Under the pieces are notes generated by a model that was not told the DNA's origin, ran no database searches, and saw only the letters and a program-made list of their open reading frames with translations. DNA of 6,261 bases from Patescibacteria group bacterium (GTDB lineage: Bacteria > Patescibacteriota > Minisyncoccia > Phycocordibacterales > UBA12079), in NCBI GenBank assembly GCA_018821685.1, contig JAHJLO010000068.1, positions 1 to 6,261 of the forward strand, read 5' to 3'. Below are positions 1 through 4,604 of the stretch, piece after piece; position 1 is the first letter of the stretch; each line of letters opens with the position of its first letter. The position numbers and the translations under genes were made by a program.

Positions 1-403
1 CTCTTTCTTTTCTTTCGTGACTATTGTGGGAAGCTCCGTCCAACTCGATAGCAAATAAAGGTTTTGTAGTGACAGTATCACAGATTAAAAAATCAACGTG
101 ATAAGATTTAATTCTATTTCTTAAACCAAAATGTTTTTGGCTGGTTATACCAAATTTATTAGCTCCGATAAAATCTTCAATTCTAACTTTTGAAAAAATT
201 AAGTATTCCAAACCAAGTTCTTTTTTTAAAACTTCAAAAAGTTTTCTTTCGCTATAACTCATCAACTCTTTTCTTAAATAAAAGTTTTTAATTTCCGATA
301 CATCTTCCGGCTTTTCCTCTATCTTTTCTTTTCCACCTAAAATAATCCGAAGCACAAAAACAATAATAACAATTCCGATTAATATGTAGATTGATGTTGG
401 CAT
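1..403 (-). CDS. DUF2726 domain protein, N-terminal membrane anchor (C-terminus cut by window edge)
   Basis: This reading frame starts at ATG 403-401 and runs off the left edge with no stop, so only the first 134 residues are visible. Residues 4-22 form one hydrophobic segment (IYILIGIVIIVFVLRII), followed by a charged linker. From about residue 50 the sequence matches the DUF2726 pattern: SERKLFEVLKKELG, then IFSKVRIEDFI, HVDFLICD (102-109) and FAIELDGASH (117-126). DUF2726 is regarded as a restriction-endonuclease-like fold; D104 and E120/D122 lie where acidic residues of such a core would be expected, but no substrate is known. The protein would sit in the membrane with its nuclease-like domain probably cytoplasmic (inference). 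It lies 28 nt downstream of the metallopeptidase gene in the same direction, yet has its own extended -10 box 6 nt before the ATG and no Shine-Dalgarno site, so it may be transcribed separately. Confidence 0.82.
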   Translation of the reverse strand, partial: MPTSIYILIGIVIIVFVLRIILGGKEKIEEKPEDVSEIKNFYLRKELMSYSERKLFEVLKKELGLEYLIFSKVRIEDFIGANKFGITSQKHFGLRNRIKSYHVDFLICDTVTTKPLFAIELDGASHNSHERKER

Positions 404-409
404 GGTTTT

Positions 410-418
410 ATTTTAACA
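410..418 (-). promoter_or_regulatory. Extended -10 promoter, probably leaderless, for the DUF2726 gene
   Basis: On the minus strand the sequence TGTTAAAAT (TGn plus a TAAAAT hexamer) ends exactly 6 nt before the ATG at 403. Transcription normally begins about 7 nt after the hexamer, which is the A of this ATG. No purine-rich ribosome site is present in between. The same box at the same distance precedes the genes starting at 1701 and 2277. No convincing -35 hexamer is seen. Confidence 0.55.
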
Positions 419-431
419 TTTTTTAATAATT

Positions 432-929
432 TTATTTAACAAAACCTCCGACTGTTTTTAGCTCGTTTTTAATTTCTTTAAAATTGGGGAAGGTTTGAGC
501 GACGAGGTTCCAGAAATTTCGCGAGTGGTTAAACTCCCCGAGATGACATAGTTCGTGGACTATAATATAGTCTCTTAAGTTGTCGGGTAAAAATAAAATC
601 TTGTAATTAAAATTTAGGTTTCCTCTTCTTGAACAACTTCCCCATCTAGTCTTTTGGTTTTTAATAGAAATTTTATTAAATTTAAAATTGTAAACTCGAT
701 TAAGAAATTCTACTCTTTCGGAAATTACCAAAAAAGCTTTTTCTTTATTTTTTAAATAATCTTCTTTGGTTAACTTTGAAATATAGGAATCTTTAATCTG
801 ATTGAAAAAATTAATTTTTTTCAAAAGCCAATCGGATTTTTCAATTAAAAATTTCTCGACAATATTTTCCGTCACACCCCTCGGCATCGTCACAACCACA
901 CTACTATCACAATAGACAGCAACTCGCAT
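432..929 (-). CDS. YgjP-like zinc metallopeptidase domain protein (M48/DUF45 family)
   Basis: The 165-residue protein carries the family signature: KTRWGSCS (93-100), then IIVHELCHLGEFNHSRNFW (122-140). H125, E126 and H129 form the HExxH zinc site and H135 is the probable third ligand. The YgjP-like group is related to SprT and M48 peptidases and is probably cytoplasmic; no signal peptide is visible. Its physiological substrate is not established. The annotated start is the only standard start codon available, ATG 929-927. However, the open frame continues upstream and encodes ISYSIKKSKRAKR, which resembles the first strand and basic stretch usual at the N-terminus of this family. The true product may therefore start upstream at a non-standard codon such as ATC 998-996, or the gene may have lost its original start next to the 57-bp duplication. 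The catalytic core is intact. The DUF2726 gene follows after 28 nt. Confidence 0.87.
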   Translation of the reverse strand: MRVAVYCDSSVVVTMPRGVTENIVEKFLIEKSDWLLKKINFFNQIKDSYISKLTKEDYLKNKEKAFLVISERVEFLNRVYNFKFNKISIKNQKTRWGSCSRRGNLNFNYKILFLPDNLRDYIIVHELCHLGEFNHSRNFWNLVAQTFPNFKEIKNELKTVGGFVK

Positions 930-1017
930 TCTCTTCGCCCGTTTACTTTTCTTAATCGAGTAGGAAATATTATTTTGTTTTAGTTTTAGGGTTTTGATGG
1001 TTTTGTTTTGAGTTTGT

Positions 1018-1038
1018 AAAAGGTTCCTGACACCTTTA
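1018..1038. repeat. REP-like palindrome, copy 1
   Basis: The minus strand reads AAAGGTGTCAGGAACCTTT: a 6-bp stem (AAAGGT 1019-1024 with ACCTTT 1032-1037) around a 7-nt loop. It is the most diverged of the four palindromes in the window. From memory, this sequence type resembles small palindromes accompanying REP-associated tyrosine transposases; no such transposase is in the window. Confidence 0.6.
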
Positions 1039-1072
1039 TTCTCTAGGGTTTTGATGGTTTTGGTTTGGTTTG

Positions 1073-1095
1073 TAAAAGGTTGATGTCCCCTTTTA
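1073..1095. repeat. REP-like palindrome, copy 2, at the 3' end of the 1099-1701 gene
   Basis: TAAAAGG (1073-1079) pairs with CCTTTTA (1089-1095), leaving a 9-nt loop. The right half has the CCCCTTTT form of copy 3, but the left half has AAAAGGTT as in copy 1, so it looks like a mixture that has lost pairing. It lies 3 nt beyond the stop codon of the preceding minus-strand gene and could act as a weak terminator. Confidence 0.6.
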
Positions 1096-1098
1096 TTT

Positions 1099-1701
1099 TT
1101 ATTTAAAAAACTCTTTGCGAGAAATGCTTGCTGGTGTATCTAAGATAACAGGAGGAACCATCTCATCAAGATAACACAATAAAATAGAGATTGACTCTAT
1201 TGATTCAGTGCATCTTTCTTTTGACCAACTTTCTGCATAATCAAAATTTGGTGAATTTTTACGCCAAATATAAGGGAGTGGGGCTATCGCATTATAATAA
1301 TATTGAGCACCAGATATCCACAACTCTTTCAACCAAGGAGGTATTTTTTCATAAACAAAATAACTAAGAGCTAAGTCTTCGGGATTCTTTATTCTAGTGT
1401 TACTTAAACCTTGTAAAATTGCCCCATCTCTTTTAGAAACCCCCTGTTTTAATTTACACTGTTTTTCCTCTAAATCTCTTTTCCAAAACTCTAAATTAAC
1501 TCTTACCTCAATGACCCAATTAGCGTTAGGGAGTATTTCTAACTGCCTTTGTGTTTTTGCGTTATCAATACTTTTCTTTGTGGCACTCAAAGATTCTTCC
1601 GCTATATAAGTTTGATAAATAACAAACAATAGAGCAACAGTATTAATCAACAAAGCTATGATCGTTATTGTTTCTACAATATTATTTAAAAACCAATCCA
1701 T
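1099..1701 (-). CDS. Unrecognised protein with one N-terminal membrane segment
   Basis: I do not recognise the family. The 200-residue product has one N-terminal hydrophobic helix (about residues 10-29, ITIIALLINTVALLFVIYQT). A polar helical stretch follows (32-55, EESLSATKKSIDNAKTQRQL), then a soluble domain rich in Trp and Tyr, with features such as FWKRDLEEK (72-80), PPWLKELW (121-128) and ALP[L]PYIW-like aromatic residues around 140-147. A single-pass anchor plus a juxtamembrane helix resembles the layout of many small accessory proteins, but no catalytic motif is visible. ATG 1701-1699 is preferred because an extended -10 box ends 6 nt upstream; no Shine-Dalgarno site is present. The gene sits between copies of the intergenic palindrome module. 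An opposite-strand open frame inside it is a shadow. Confidence 0.75.
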   Translation of the reverse strand: MDWFLNNIVETITIIALLINTVALLFVIYQTYIAEESLSATKKSIDNAKTQRQLEILPNANWVIEVRVNLEFWKRDLEEKQCKLKQGVSKRDGAILQGLSNTRIKNPEDLALSYFVYEKIPPWLKELWISGAQYYYNAIAPLPYIWRKNSPNFDYAESWSKERCTESIESISILLCYLDEMVPPVILDTPASISRKEFFK

Positions 1702-1707
1702 ATTTTT

Positions 1708-1716
1708 ATTTTAACA
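1708..1716 (-). promoter_or_regulatory. Extended -10 promoter, probably leaderless, for the 1701-1099 gene
   Basis: The minus strand reads TGTTAAAAT followed by AAAAAT and then ATG at 1701. Spacing from hexamer to ATG is 6 nt, which places the expected start of transcription on the start codon. This box is the promoter-proximal end of the duplicated ~68-bp intergenic module. Confidence 0.55.
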
Positions 1717-1751
1717 TTTTTAATGCTTAATTATTTTTTGTTTTGGGGTTG

Positions 1752-1774
1752 TAAAAGGGGGCTGTCCCCTTTTA
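1752..1774. repeat. REP-like palindrome, copy 3, just after the 1777-2277 gene
   Basis: TAAAAGGGG (1752-1760) pairs perfectly over 9 bp with CCCCTTTTA (1766-1774) around the loop GCTGT. Relative to copy 4, the stem has GGGG/CCCC instead of GGTG/CACC, a paired change that keeps the helix. It starts 2 nt beyond the TAG stop of the minus-strand gene. The four-T tail on the minus strand makes it at best a weak intrinsic terminator. Confidence 0.75.
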
Positions 1775-1776
1775 TT

Positions 1777-2277
1777 CTATTTAATTAAAACTCCACATCT
1801 TCTACCGAAACTTTCCAAATCTGTGTGGATATTTCCTGTATTCCCAATTCTTTTAAAAATTTTATACTCGATAGATTCTTTATCCCAATAACGATAAGAT
1901 TCTCCATTAATCTCCCCAATTTTTGGACAAGGCACAAAATATCGAAAACCATCCACTTCAATAAAAAGAAAAGATTTTTCTACAAGTTCTCCGTTAATTT
2001 TTAAAAAAACCTCAGTAGCTTGAGAATTTTTATCTGGAAACCTATCAGTCCAGTCTTCTGTAAAATTTCTATGTTCGCCAGAGGTTTCTATTACAAAAGA
2101 ATTATCATCTTCAAAAATCCATTTTTCATTAGGGCTAGTAGAAACCTTTTTCCATTTTGGTATTTCTAATAATCTCTCAAAAATAATGAGATCCTTCCTT
2201 CCAAATATCTTACGAAAAGACCATGACACAAACCATGCTGGAGATTTTTTTAGTAAATAAGTTGATATTATTCCCAT
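1777..2277 (-). CDS. Unrecognised 166-aa protein flanked by direct repeats
   Basis: I do not recognise the family. The product is mostly soluble and of mixed charge. An N-terminal stretch (about 1-25) is hydrophobic to amphipathic with aromatic residues (SPAWFVSWSFRKIFG) but is too broken for a confident membrane helix or signal peptide. The C-terminal half has probable beta structure (KSFLFIEVDGFRYFVPCPKIG, residues about 101-121), then YRYWDKESIEYKIFKRIG. No catalytic motif is visible; the two cysteines lie near residues 117 and 161. ATG 2277-2275 follows an extended -10 box by 6 nt. The stop TAG 1779-1777 is 2 nt from palindrome copy 3. Because near-identical ~68-bp modules lie directly on both sides, the gene looks like a unit that could be gained or lost by recombination. 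Confidence 0.72.
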   Translation of the reverse strand: MGIISTYLLKKSPAWFVSWSFRKIFGRKDLIIFERLLEIPKWKKVSTSPNEKWIFEDDNSFVIETSGEHRNFTEDWTDRFPDKNSQATEVFLKINGELVEKSFLFIEVDGFRYFVPCPKIGEINGESYRYWDKESIEYKIFKRIGNTGNIHTDLESFGRRCGVLIK

Positions 2278-2283
2278 AGTCTT

Positions 2284-2292
2284 ATTTTAACA
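2284..2292 (-). promoter_or_regulatory. Extended -10 promoter, probably leaderless, for the 2277-1777 gene
   Basis: The minus strand reads TGTTAAAAT followed by AAGACT and then ATG at 2277. The 6-nt spacing is the same as for the genes at 403 and 1701, although the 6 bases themselves differ in all three. No ribosome-binding sequence fits between box and start. Confidence 0.55.
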
Positions 2293-2326
2293 TTTTTAAT
2301 GCTTAATTATTTTTTGTTTGGGTTTG

Positions 2327-2349
2327 TAAAAGGTGGCTGACACCTTTTA
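2327..2349. repeat. REP-like palindrome, copy 4, overlapping the stop codon of the 2347 gene
   Basis: TAAAAGGTG (2327-2335) pairs perfectly with CACCTTTTA (2341-2349) around the loop GCTGA. The TAA stop of the minus-strand coiled-coil gene (2349-2347) is the first arm of the hairpin, so the palindrome itself supplies the stop. Confidence 0.78.
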
Positions 2350-3246
2350 TTTCTGTTTAATAATTTCAGAGCGATCTTCTGGAGGAGGATTTGTCCCCAA
2401 AAATCTATTCATTGTTTCGGCAACATTATATCTATGATTACTAGTAATTAAAAGATTAGAATAAATATTATAATTTTTTGTCGCAAAACCAAGATTGTAA
2501 ACAAGAATAGAAACCAATGCAAAAACTAAAATAAAATAATGTGAAGAAAATACCTTTTCAATAAAATTAGAATCCATAAACAAACCGACAGAATAAAGGA
2601 GTACATTAAAAACTACGAGAGACGTAAGTAAGTTAAGAGCCTTAATTCTACCAGAACCCCATTCTTTTGACTGCTTTTCAAATTCTCCTGATTGTTTCTT
2701 AAATTCAACTCCTAGATAAGCAGAGGGTAACGCCCCACGCTCAGACTCAATAGCTTCTTTATTTTTCTTTAAATCTTGTAATTCGTAACTGAGAGATTTT
2801 TTTATTTGTTCAGCTTCTTTCAAAACTTGTTGAACTTCTCCTCTTTCTTTTTGGAGTAAACGAGTATCTTTATTTTGGGATGCTTCTTGACGAAGATAGA
2901 CAAGAATTTCTCTCAGATCTACAAAAGTTCTATTATACAAACTCCTAACCTCCATTTCAAAATTATCTCTAGTAACCTTAAAATTTTGATCTACTTGCAT
3001 ATCAAATTTCTGCAATCTATCAACCAATCTAGCAAAATGGTTACGATTATTATTTACTTTATTAATCTCTTCGGGAATAAGTTTATCCAAATAACCAAGC
3101 TCGGAGAGTTCTATAAATAATATCTGTAATTTTTCCAACAAAGGATAACTTTCCTCAAAAGTTAATGGTCCAAATTTATCCCTATCTAGAGCTATTTTTT
3201 TTATATCCAATTCTTTTAGGTGGTCTAATGTAATATCTTCTGTCAT
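2347..3246 (-). CDS. Coiled-coil protein with two C-terminal membrane helices
   Basis: Counting from ATG 3246-3244, the protein has 299 residues. An N-terminal helical region (1-115) is followed by a long charged coiled coil (about 118-195, with KERGEVQQVLKEAEQIKK), then two membrane helices (about 203-223 and 236-257). The tail contains SNHRYNVAETMNRFLG (269-284). Coiled coil, two helices and an HR..(x)..F tail recall a broad group of bacterial membrane proteins of unknown role; this likeness is from memory and weak. The helices would anchor a cytoplasmic coiled coil (inference). A longer reading begins at TTG 3273-3271 and adds nine residues (MFVLEKYKN). ATG 3246 is preferred by codon type, though neither start has a well-spaced Shine-Dalgarno site. 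The stop lies inside palindrome copy 4. A plus-strand open frame at 2875-3120 is a shadow. Confidence 0.75.
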   Translation of the reverse strand: MTEDITLDHLKELDIKKIALDRDKFGPLTFEESYPLLEKLQILFIELSELGYLDKLIPEEINKVNNNRNHFARLVDRLQKFDMQVDQNFKVTRDNFEMEVRSLYNRTFVDLREILVYLRQEASQNKDTRLLQKERGEVQQVLKEAEQIKKSLSYELQDLKKNKEAIESERGALPSAYLGVEFKKQSGEFEKQSKEWGSGRIKALNLLTSLVVFNVLLYSVGLFMDSNFIEKVFSSHYFILVFALVSILVYNLGFATKNYNIYSNLLITSNHRYNVAETMNRFLGTNPPPEDRSEIIKQK

Positions 3247-3322
3247 ATTTTTATATTTTTCTAAAACAAACAATCCTTGTATTAATCACTTTTTCCATTG
3301 ATTGTTCGGCTTGGATGATTTG

Positions 3323-3351
3323 TTGTTGTTTTAATTCTATACTTTTATAAT
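3323..3351 (+). promoter_or_regulatory. Possible sigma-70 promoter upstream of element A
   Basis: A perfect -10 TATAAT (3346-3351) lies 17 nt after TTGTTG (3323-3328), a poor -35 match (three of six). No open reading frame follows soon: the ATG at 3369 meets TAG after two further codons. If real, it would transcribe element A as an untranslated RNA. In AT-rich DNA a chance TATAAT is common. Confidence 0.3.
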
Positions 3352-3454
3352 ACACTTAAACAAAACAATGCCAACCTAGCAAATGTTATCAAGATGTTGG
3401 CTAAAAGTGGATAAGAAAAAATGCGTTTAATCCCCCATTGTTAATTTTCGTCGT

Positions 3455-3574
3455 AATGATTCAAAATTGGATAGATAGCGAGGAACGGAAGTAAAATTTT
3501 ATGAGCCGTATGTTTATTACGGTGAATGAAATTTTACGCATCGCGACAAAGCTAGGTGCCAATTTTGGATCATT
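3455..3574 (+). ncRNA. Structured element A: long inverted repeat enclosing a tandem-GA hairpin (candidate ncRNA or mobile-element remnant)
   Basis: The ends AATGATTCAAAATTGG (3455-3470) and CCAATTTTGGATCATT (3559-3574) pair over 16 positions with one T-G wobble. Inside, TAGC (3476-3479) can pair with GCTA (3551-3554). The centre is a hairpin: GTAAAATTT (3491-3499) with AAATTTTAC (3529-3537), then T-G, A-T, T-A, tandem G-A and A-G mismatches (3503-3504 opposite 3524-3525), G-T, and CCGTA (3506-3510) with TACGG (3518-3522) around a 7-nt loop. Element B repeats the plan, including AGCGAGGA and GCGACAAAGCT-like flanks. The strand of any transcript is unknown; plus is chosen arbitrarily. A short non-autonomous mobile element is an equally good reading. 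Confidence 0.5.
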
Positions 3575-3586
3575 TAGTTTTATTTG

Positions 3587-3595
3587 TGATAAAAT
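3587..3595 (+). promoter_or_regulatory. Extended -10 promoter of the nuclease gene
   Basis: TGATAAAAT (TGn plus TAAAAT) ends 9 nt before ATG 3605. The expected start of transcription leaves a leader of only about 3 nt, too short for a ribosome-binding site, and none is seen. It is the same box type as in the minus-strand genes but with slightly longer spacing. Confidence 0.5.
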
Positions 3596-3604
3596 AAAAC
3601 TATT

Positions 3605-4351
3605 ATGAAAACAGCATCTATAATCGCAGCCTTAACTCTATTATTAGCCGCCACCGGAGTCACCGGCTACAAAATTGTAAAATCTAAAAACTACGGAGGA
3701 GTGGAAGAAAACCTTCACAAAGTTGTATCTGTTATTGATGGGGATACTTTTTATATTAAAGGTGATTCGGATGATGAGGATATAAGAGTGAGAATTTTGA
3801 GTGCTTTTGCTCCAGAACAAAAGGAGTGTTATTTTGAAGAATCAAAACAAGCATTGAAAGATTTAATCGAAGGGAAAGAAGTTCGTTTAGACAAAGATAT
3901 CTCTGGGGCGGATGATTATGGGAGATTGTTGAGACATGTGGTTCTTCCTTCAGGAGCAGAAAAAGAAGATAACATTTTAATAAGTGAATATTTGATAAGA
4001 AATGGTTTTGCTAAAAATGTAGTGATCTCCCCCGATGTTCAACACGAACAGACTTTGGATATTGTAGAAAGTAAGGCAATAAAAGAATTAGCGGGTATTT
4101 GGGGAAATTGCAAGGACTTACCTAAATATTTTAATAAGGAAGAAATAACCGACGCACAGCCCACAGACAGAAACTGTATTATCAAGGGGAATGTCGGGCA
4201 GAGAGGCATGGGAGAGAAAATCTATTTTATTCCCGGTTGTTCACCCTACACACGAACAAAGATTAATATAGAAGACGGAGACAAGTATTTTTGTACAGAA
4301 GAAGAAGCTCAGGAAAATGGCTTTAGGAAGTCGGAGAGTTGTCCGGGGTAG
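3605..4351 (+). CDS. Secreted SNase-like (thermonuclease-fold) nuclease with C-terminal cysteine-bearing domain
   Basis: The 248-residue protein begins with a hydrophobic signal or anchor segment (about 4-24). A staphylococcal-nuclease domain follows (about 38-168): VVSVIDGDTFYI (40-51), RVRILSAFAPE (61-71) and DDYGRLLR (103-110). Aligned by hand to the S. aureus enzyme, catalytic R35, E43 and R87 correspond to R63, E71 and R107, all present. The calcium ligands D40 and T41 correspond to F68 and A69, so the usual (G)IDAPE is SAFAPE here. D45 and D47 of DGDT are kept. The C-terminal part (about 188-246) has CIIKGNVG, GEKIYFIPGCSPY, YFCTEEEA and a final C246, the pattern of the 'sunset'-type domain often attached to such nucleases. 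It probably acts outside the membrane, perhaps scavenging DNA or RNA (inference). Activity may be weakened or metal use altered. Confidence 0.88.
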   Translation: MKTASIIAALTLLLAATGVTGYKIVKSKNYGGVEENLHKVVSVIDGDTFYIKGDSDDEDIRVRILSAFAPEQKECYFEESKQALKDLIEGKEVRLDKDISGADDYGRLLRHVVLPSGAEKEDNILISEYLIRNGFAKNVVISPDVQHEQTLDIVESKAIKELAGIWGNCKDLPKYFNKEEITDAQPTDRNCIIKGNVGQRGMGEKIYFIPGCSPYTRTKINIEDGDKYFCTEEEAQENGFRKSESCPG

Positions 4352-4397
4352 ATTTTATTTAGATAAAATCTAAATTCTAGATTCTAGATTTTAGATT
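4351..4397. repeat. Two AT-rich palindromes right after the nuclease stop
   Basis: GATTTTAT (4351-4358) and ATAAAATC (4363-4370) form a perfect 8-bp hairpin with a TTAG loop, beginning on the last base of the TAG stop. A second near-perfect palindrome spans 4367-4397, built from 7-mers ATTCTAG, ATTCTAG and ATTTTAG. There is no T-run after either, so they are not clear intrinsic terminators; they may slow polymerase or stabilise the mRNA end. Confidence 0.5.
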
Positions 4398-4424
4398 AAA
4401 TTGAGATGGTGTTCTAAATTACTT

Positions 4425-4497
4425 CGAAAATTACTACCCGAGGTCCCACCTCCCCCGCTACGCTAAGGAGGAACGACCTCCGTCCATAATTTTCTCG
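4425..4497. repeat. Long imperfect hairpin (element C) with GAGGTC/GACCTC arms
   Basis: GAAAATTA (4426-4433) pairs with TAATTTTC (4487-4494), GAGGTC (4440-4445) with GACCTC (4475-4480), and CCTCC (4449-4453) with GGAGG (4467-4471), leaving a 13-nt loop. Each GC-rich half can also fold alone: GAGGT-CCC-ACCTC on the left and GGAGG-AACGA-CCTCC on the right, like a doublet of small palindromes. It is markedly more GC-rich than its surroundings and has no T-tail, so it reads better as a repeat-family element than as a terminator. Confidence 0.55.
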
Positions 4498-4524
4498 CAA
4501 AGACGCACAAAACAACAGCTTCAG

Positions 4525-4553
4525 TTGATTTTATACTCCAGATAAAGTATATT
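4525..4553 (+). promoter_or_regulatory. Sigma-70 promoter of the zinc-ribbon gene
   Basis: TTGATT (4525-4530, four of six consensus) and TATATT (4548-4553, five of six) are separated by exactly 17 nt. Transcription would begin near 4560, giving a leader of about 45 nt that contains a Shine-Dalgarno site. This two-box layout differs from the leaderless type used elsewhere in the window. Confidence 0.65.
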
Positions 4554-4591
4554 GGCATCAGTCCTGTACCTAAATAAAATAACAAATTAAC

Positions 4592-4596
4592 GGAGG
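4592..4596 (+). promoter_or_regulatory. Shine-Dalgarno site that fixes a GTG start
   Basis: GGAGG lies 8 nt before GTG 4605-4607, an ideal position. It is the only strong ribosome-binding site I found before any gene in the window and supports GTG over later codons such as ATG 4650. Confidence 0.8.
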
Positions 4597-4604
4597 AAAT
4601 TATT

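Larger units (their letters stand above)
989..1101. repeat. Two tandem copies of a ~57-bp unit containing a REP-like palindrome
   Basis: Both units begin with GGGTTTTGATGGTTTTG (989 and 1046, period 57), continue into TTTGTAAAAGGTT and end in a pyrimidine-rich ..CCTTTTATT-type half-palindrome. They have diverged most in the palindrome loops (CCTGACA against GATGTCC). The array fills most of the gap between the genes ending at 1099 and starting at 929, and is translatable without stops in the metallopeptidase frame. Confidence 0.75.
1707..1774. repeat. Intergenic module, copy 1 (promoter plus palindrome), flanking the 1777-2277 gene
   Basis: The segment matches 2283-2349 almost base for base. 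Both begin TATTTTAACATTTTTAATGC, continue CTTAATTATTTTTTGTTT, and end in the TAAAAGG..CCTTTTA palindrome. I count one 1-nt length difference and a handful of substitutions, mostly in the G-run and palindrome. On the minus strand it carries the end-of-gene hairpin of one gene and the -10 box of the next. The two copies flank a single gene as direct repeats. Confidence 0.85.
2283..2349. repeat. Intergenic module, copy 2 (promoter plus palindrome)
   Basis: This is the partner of 1707-1774 and has the same internal order: -10 box for the 2277 gene, AT-rich spacer with TTTTTAATGCTTAATT, GGGTTTGTAAAAGG and the palindrome. It reaches into the stop codon of the gene ending at 2347, so module and coding sequence overlap by 3 nt. 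Confidence 0.85.
3247..3604. other. Divergent intergenic region with structured element A
   Basis: These ~358 nt separate the minus-strand coiled-coil gene from the plus-strand nuclease gene. No coding frame is supportable. The region holds a possible plus-strand promoter (3323-3351), a weak inverted repeat GCCAAC/GTTGGC (3370-3375 and 3396-3401), structured element A (3455-3574) and the nuclease promoter (3587-3595). I see nothing definite in 3402-3454. Confidence 0.7.

Noticed and set aside
989..1101. CRISPR array
   Set aside because: There are only two units, repeat and spacer lengths do not alternate, and no cas gene is nearby.
1397..1609. Plus-strand open frame of 70 codons
   Set aside because: It lies wholly inside the minus-strand gene at 1099-1701, has no ribosome site and its product has no coherent domain; a shadow frame.
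1707..2349. Integron attC sites flanking the 166-aa gene
   Set aside because: The modules lack the paired RYYYAAC and GTTRRRY core sites (GTTAAAA fails at the last base) and no integrase is visible. Only the general cassette-like layout remains.
2875..3120. Plus-strand open frame of 81 codons
   Set aside because: It is antisense within the coiled-coil gene, and its Ile/Asn/Phe-rich product reflects AT-rich antisense sequence.
3369..3377. Short coding start after the TATAAT at 3346
   Set aside because: ATG is followed by TAG after two codons, so nothing is encoded.
3491..3537. Hammerhead ribozyme
   Set aside because: ATGAG and GAAT recall CUGAUGA and GAAA, but the flanking bases pair into one continuous helix, so the three-stem core and cleavage site are absent.
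3455..3574. Element A as an intact insertion sequence
   Set aside because: 120 nt cannot encode a transposase and no target-site duplication is visible outside the 16-nt inverted ends.
4351..4370. Rho-independent terminator of the nuclease gene
   Set aside because: The hairpin is entirely AT with a single terminal G-C pair and no T-run follows, so it was listed only as a palindrome.
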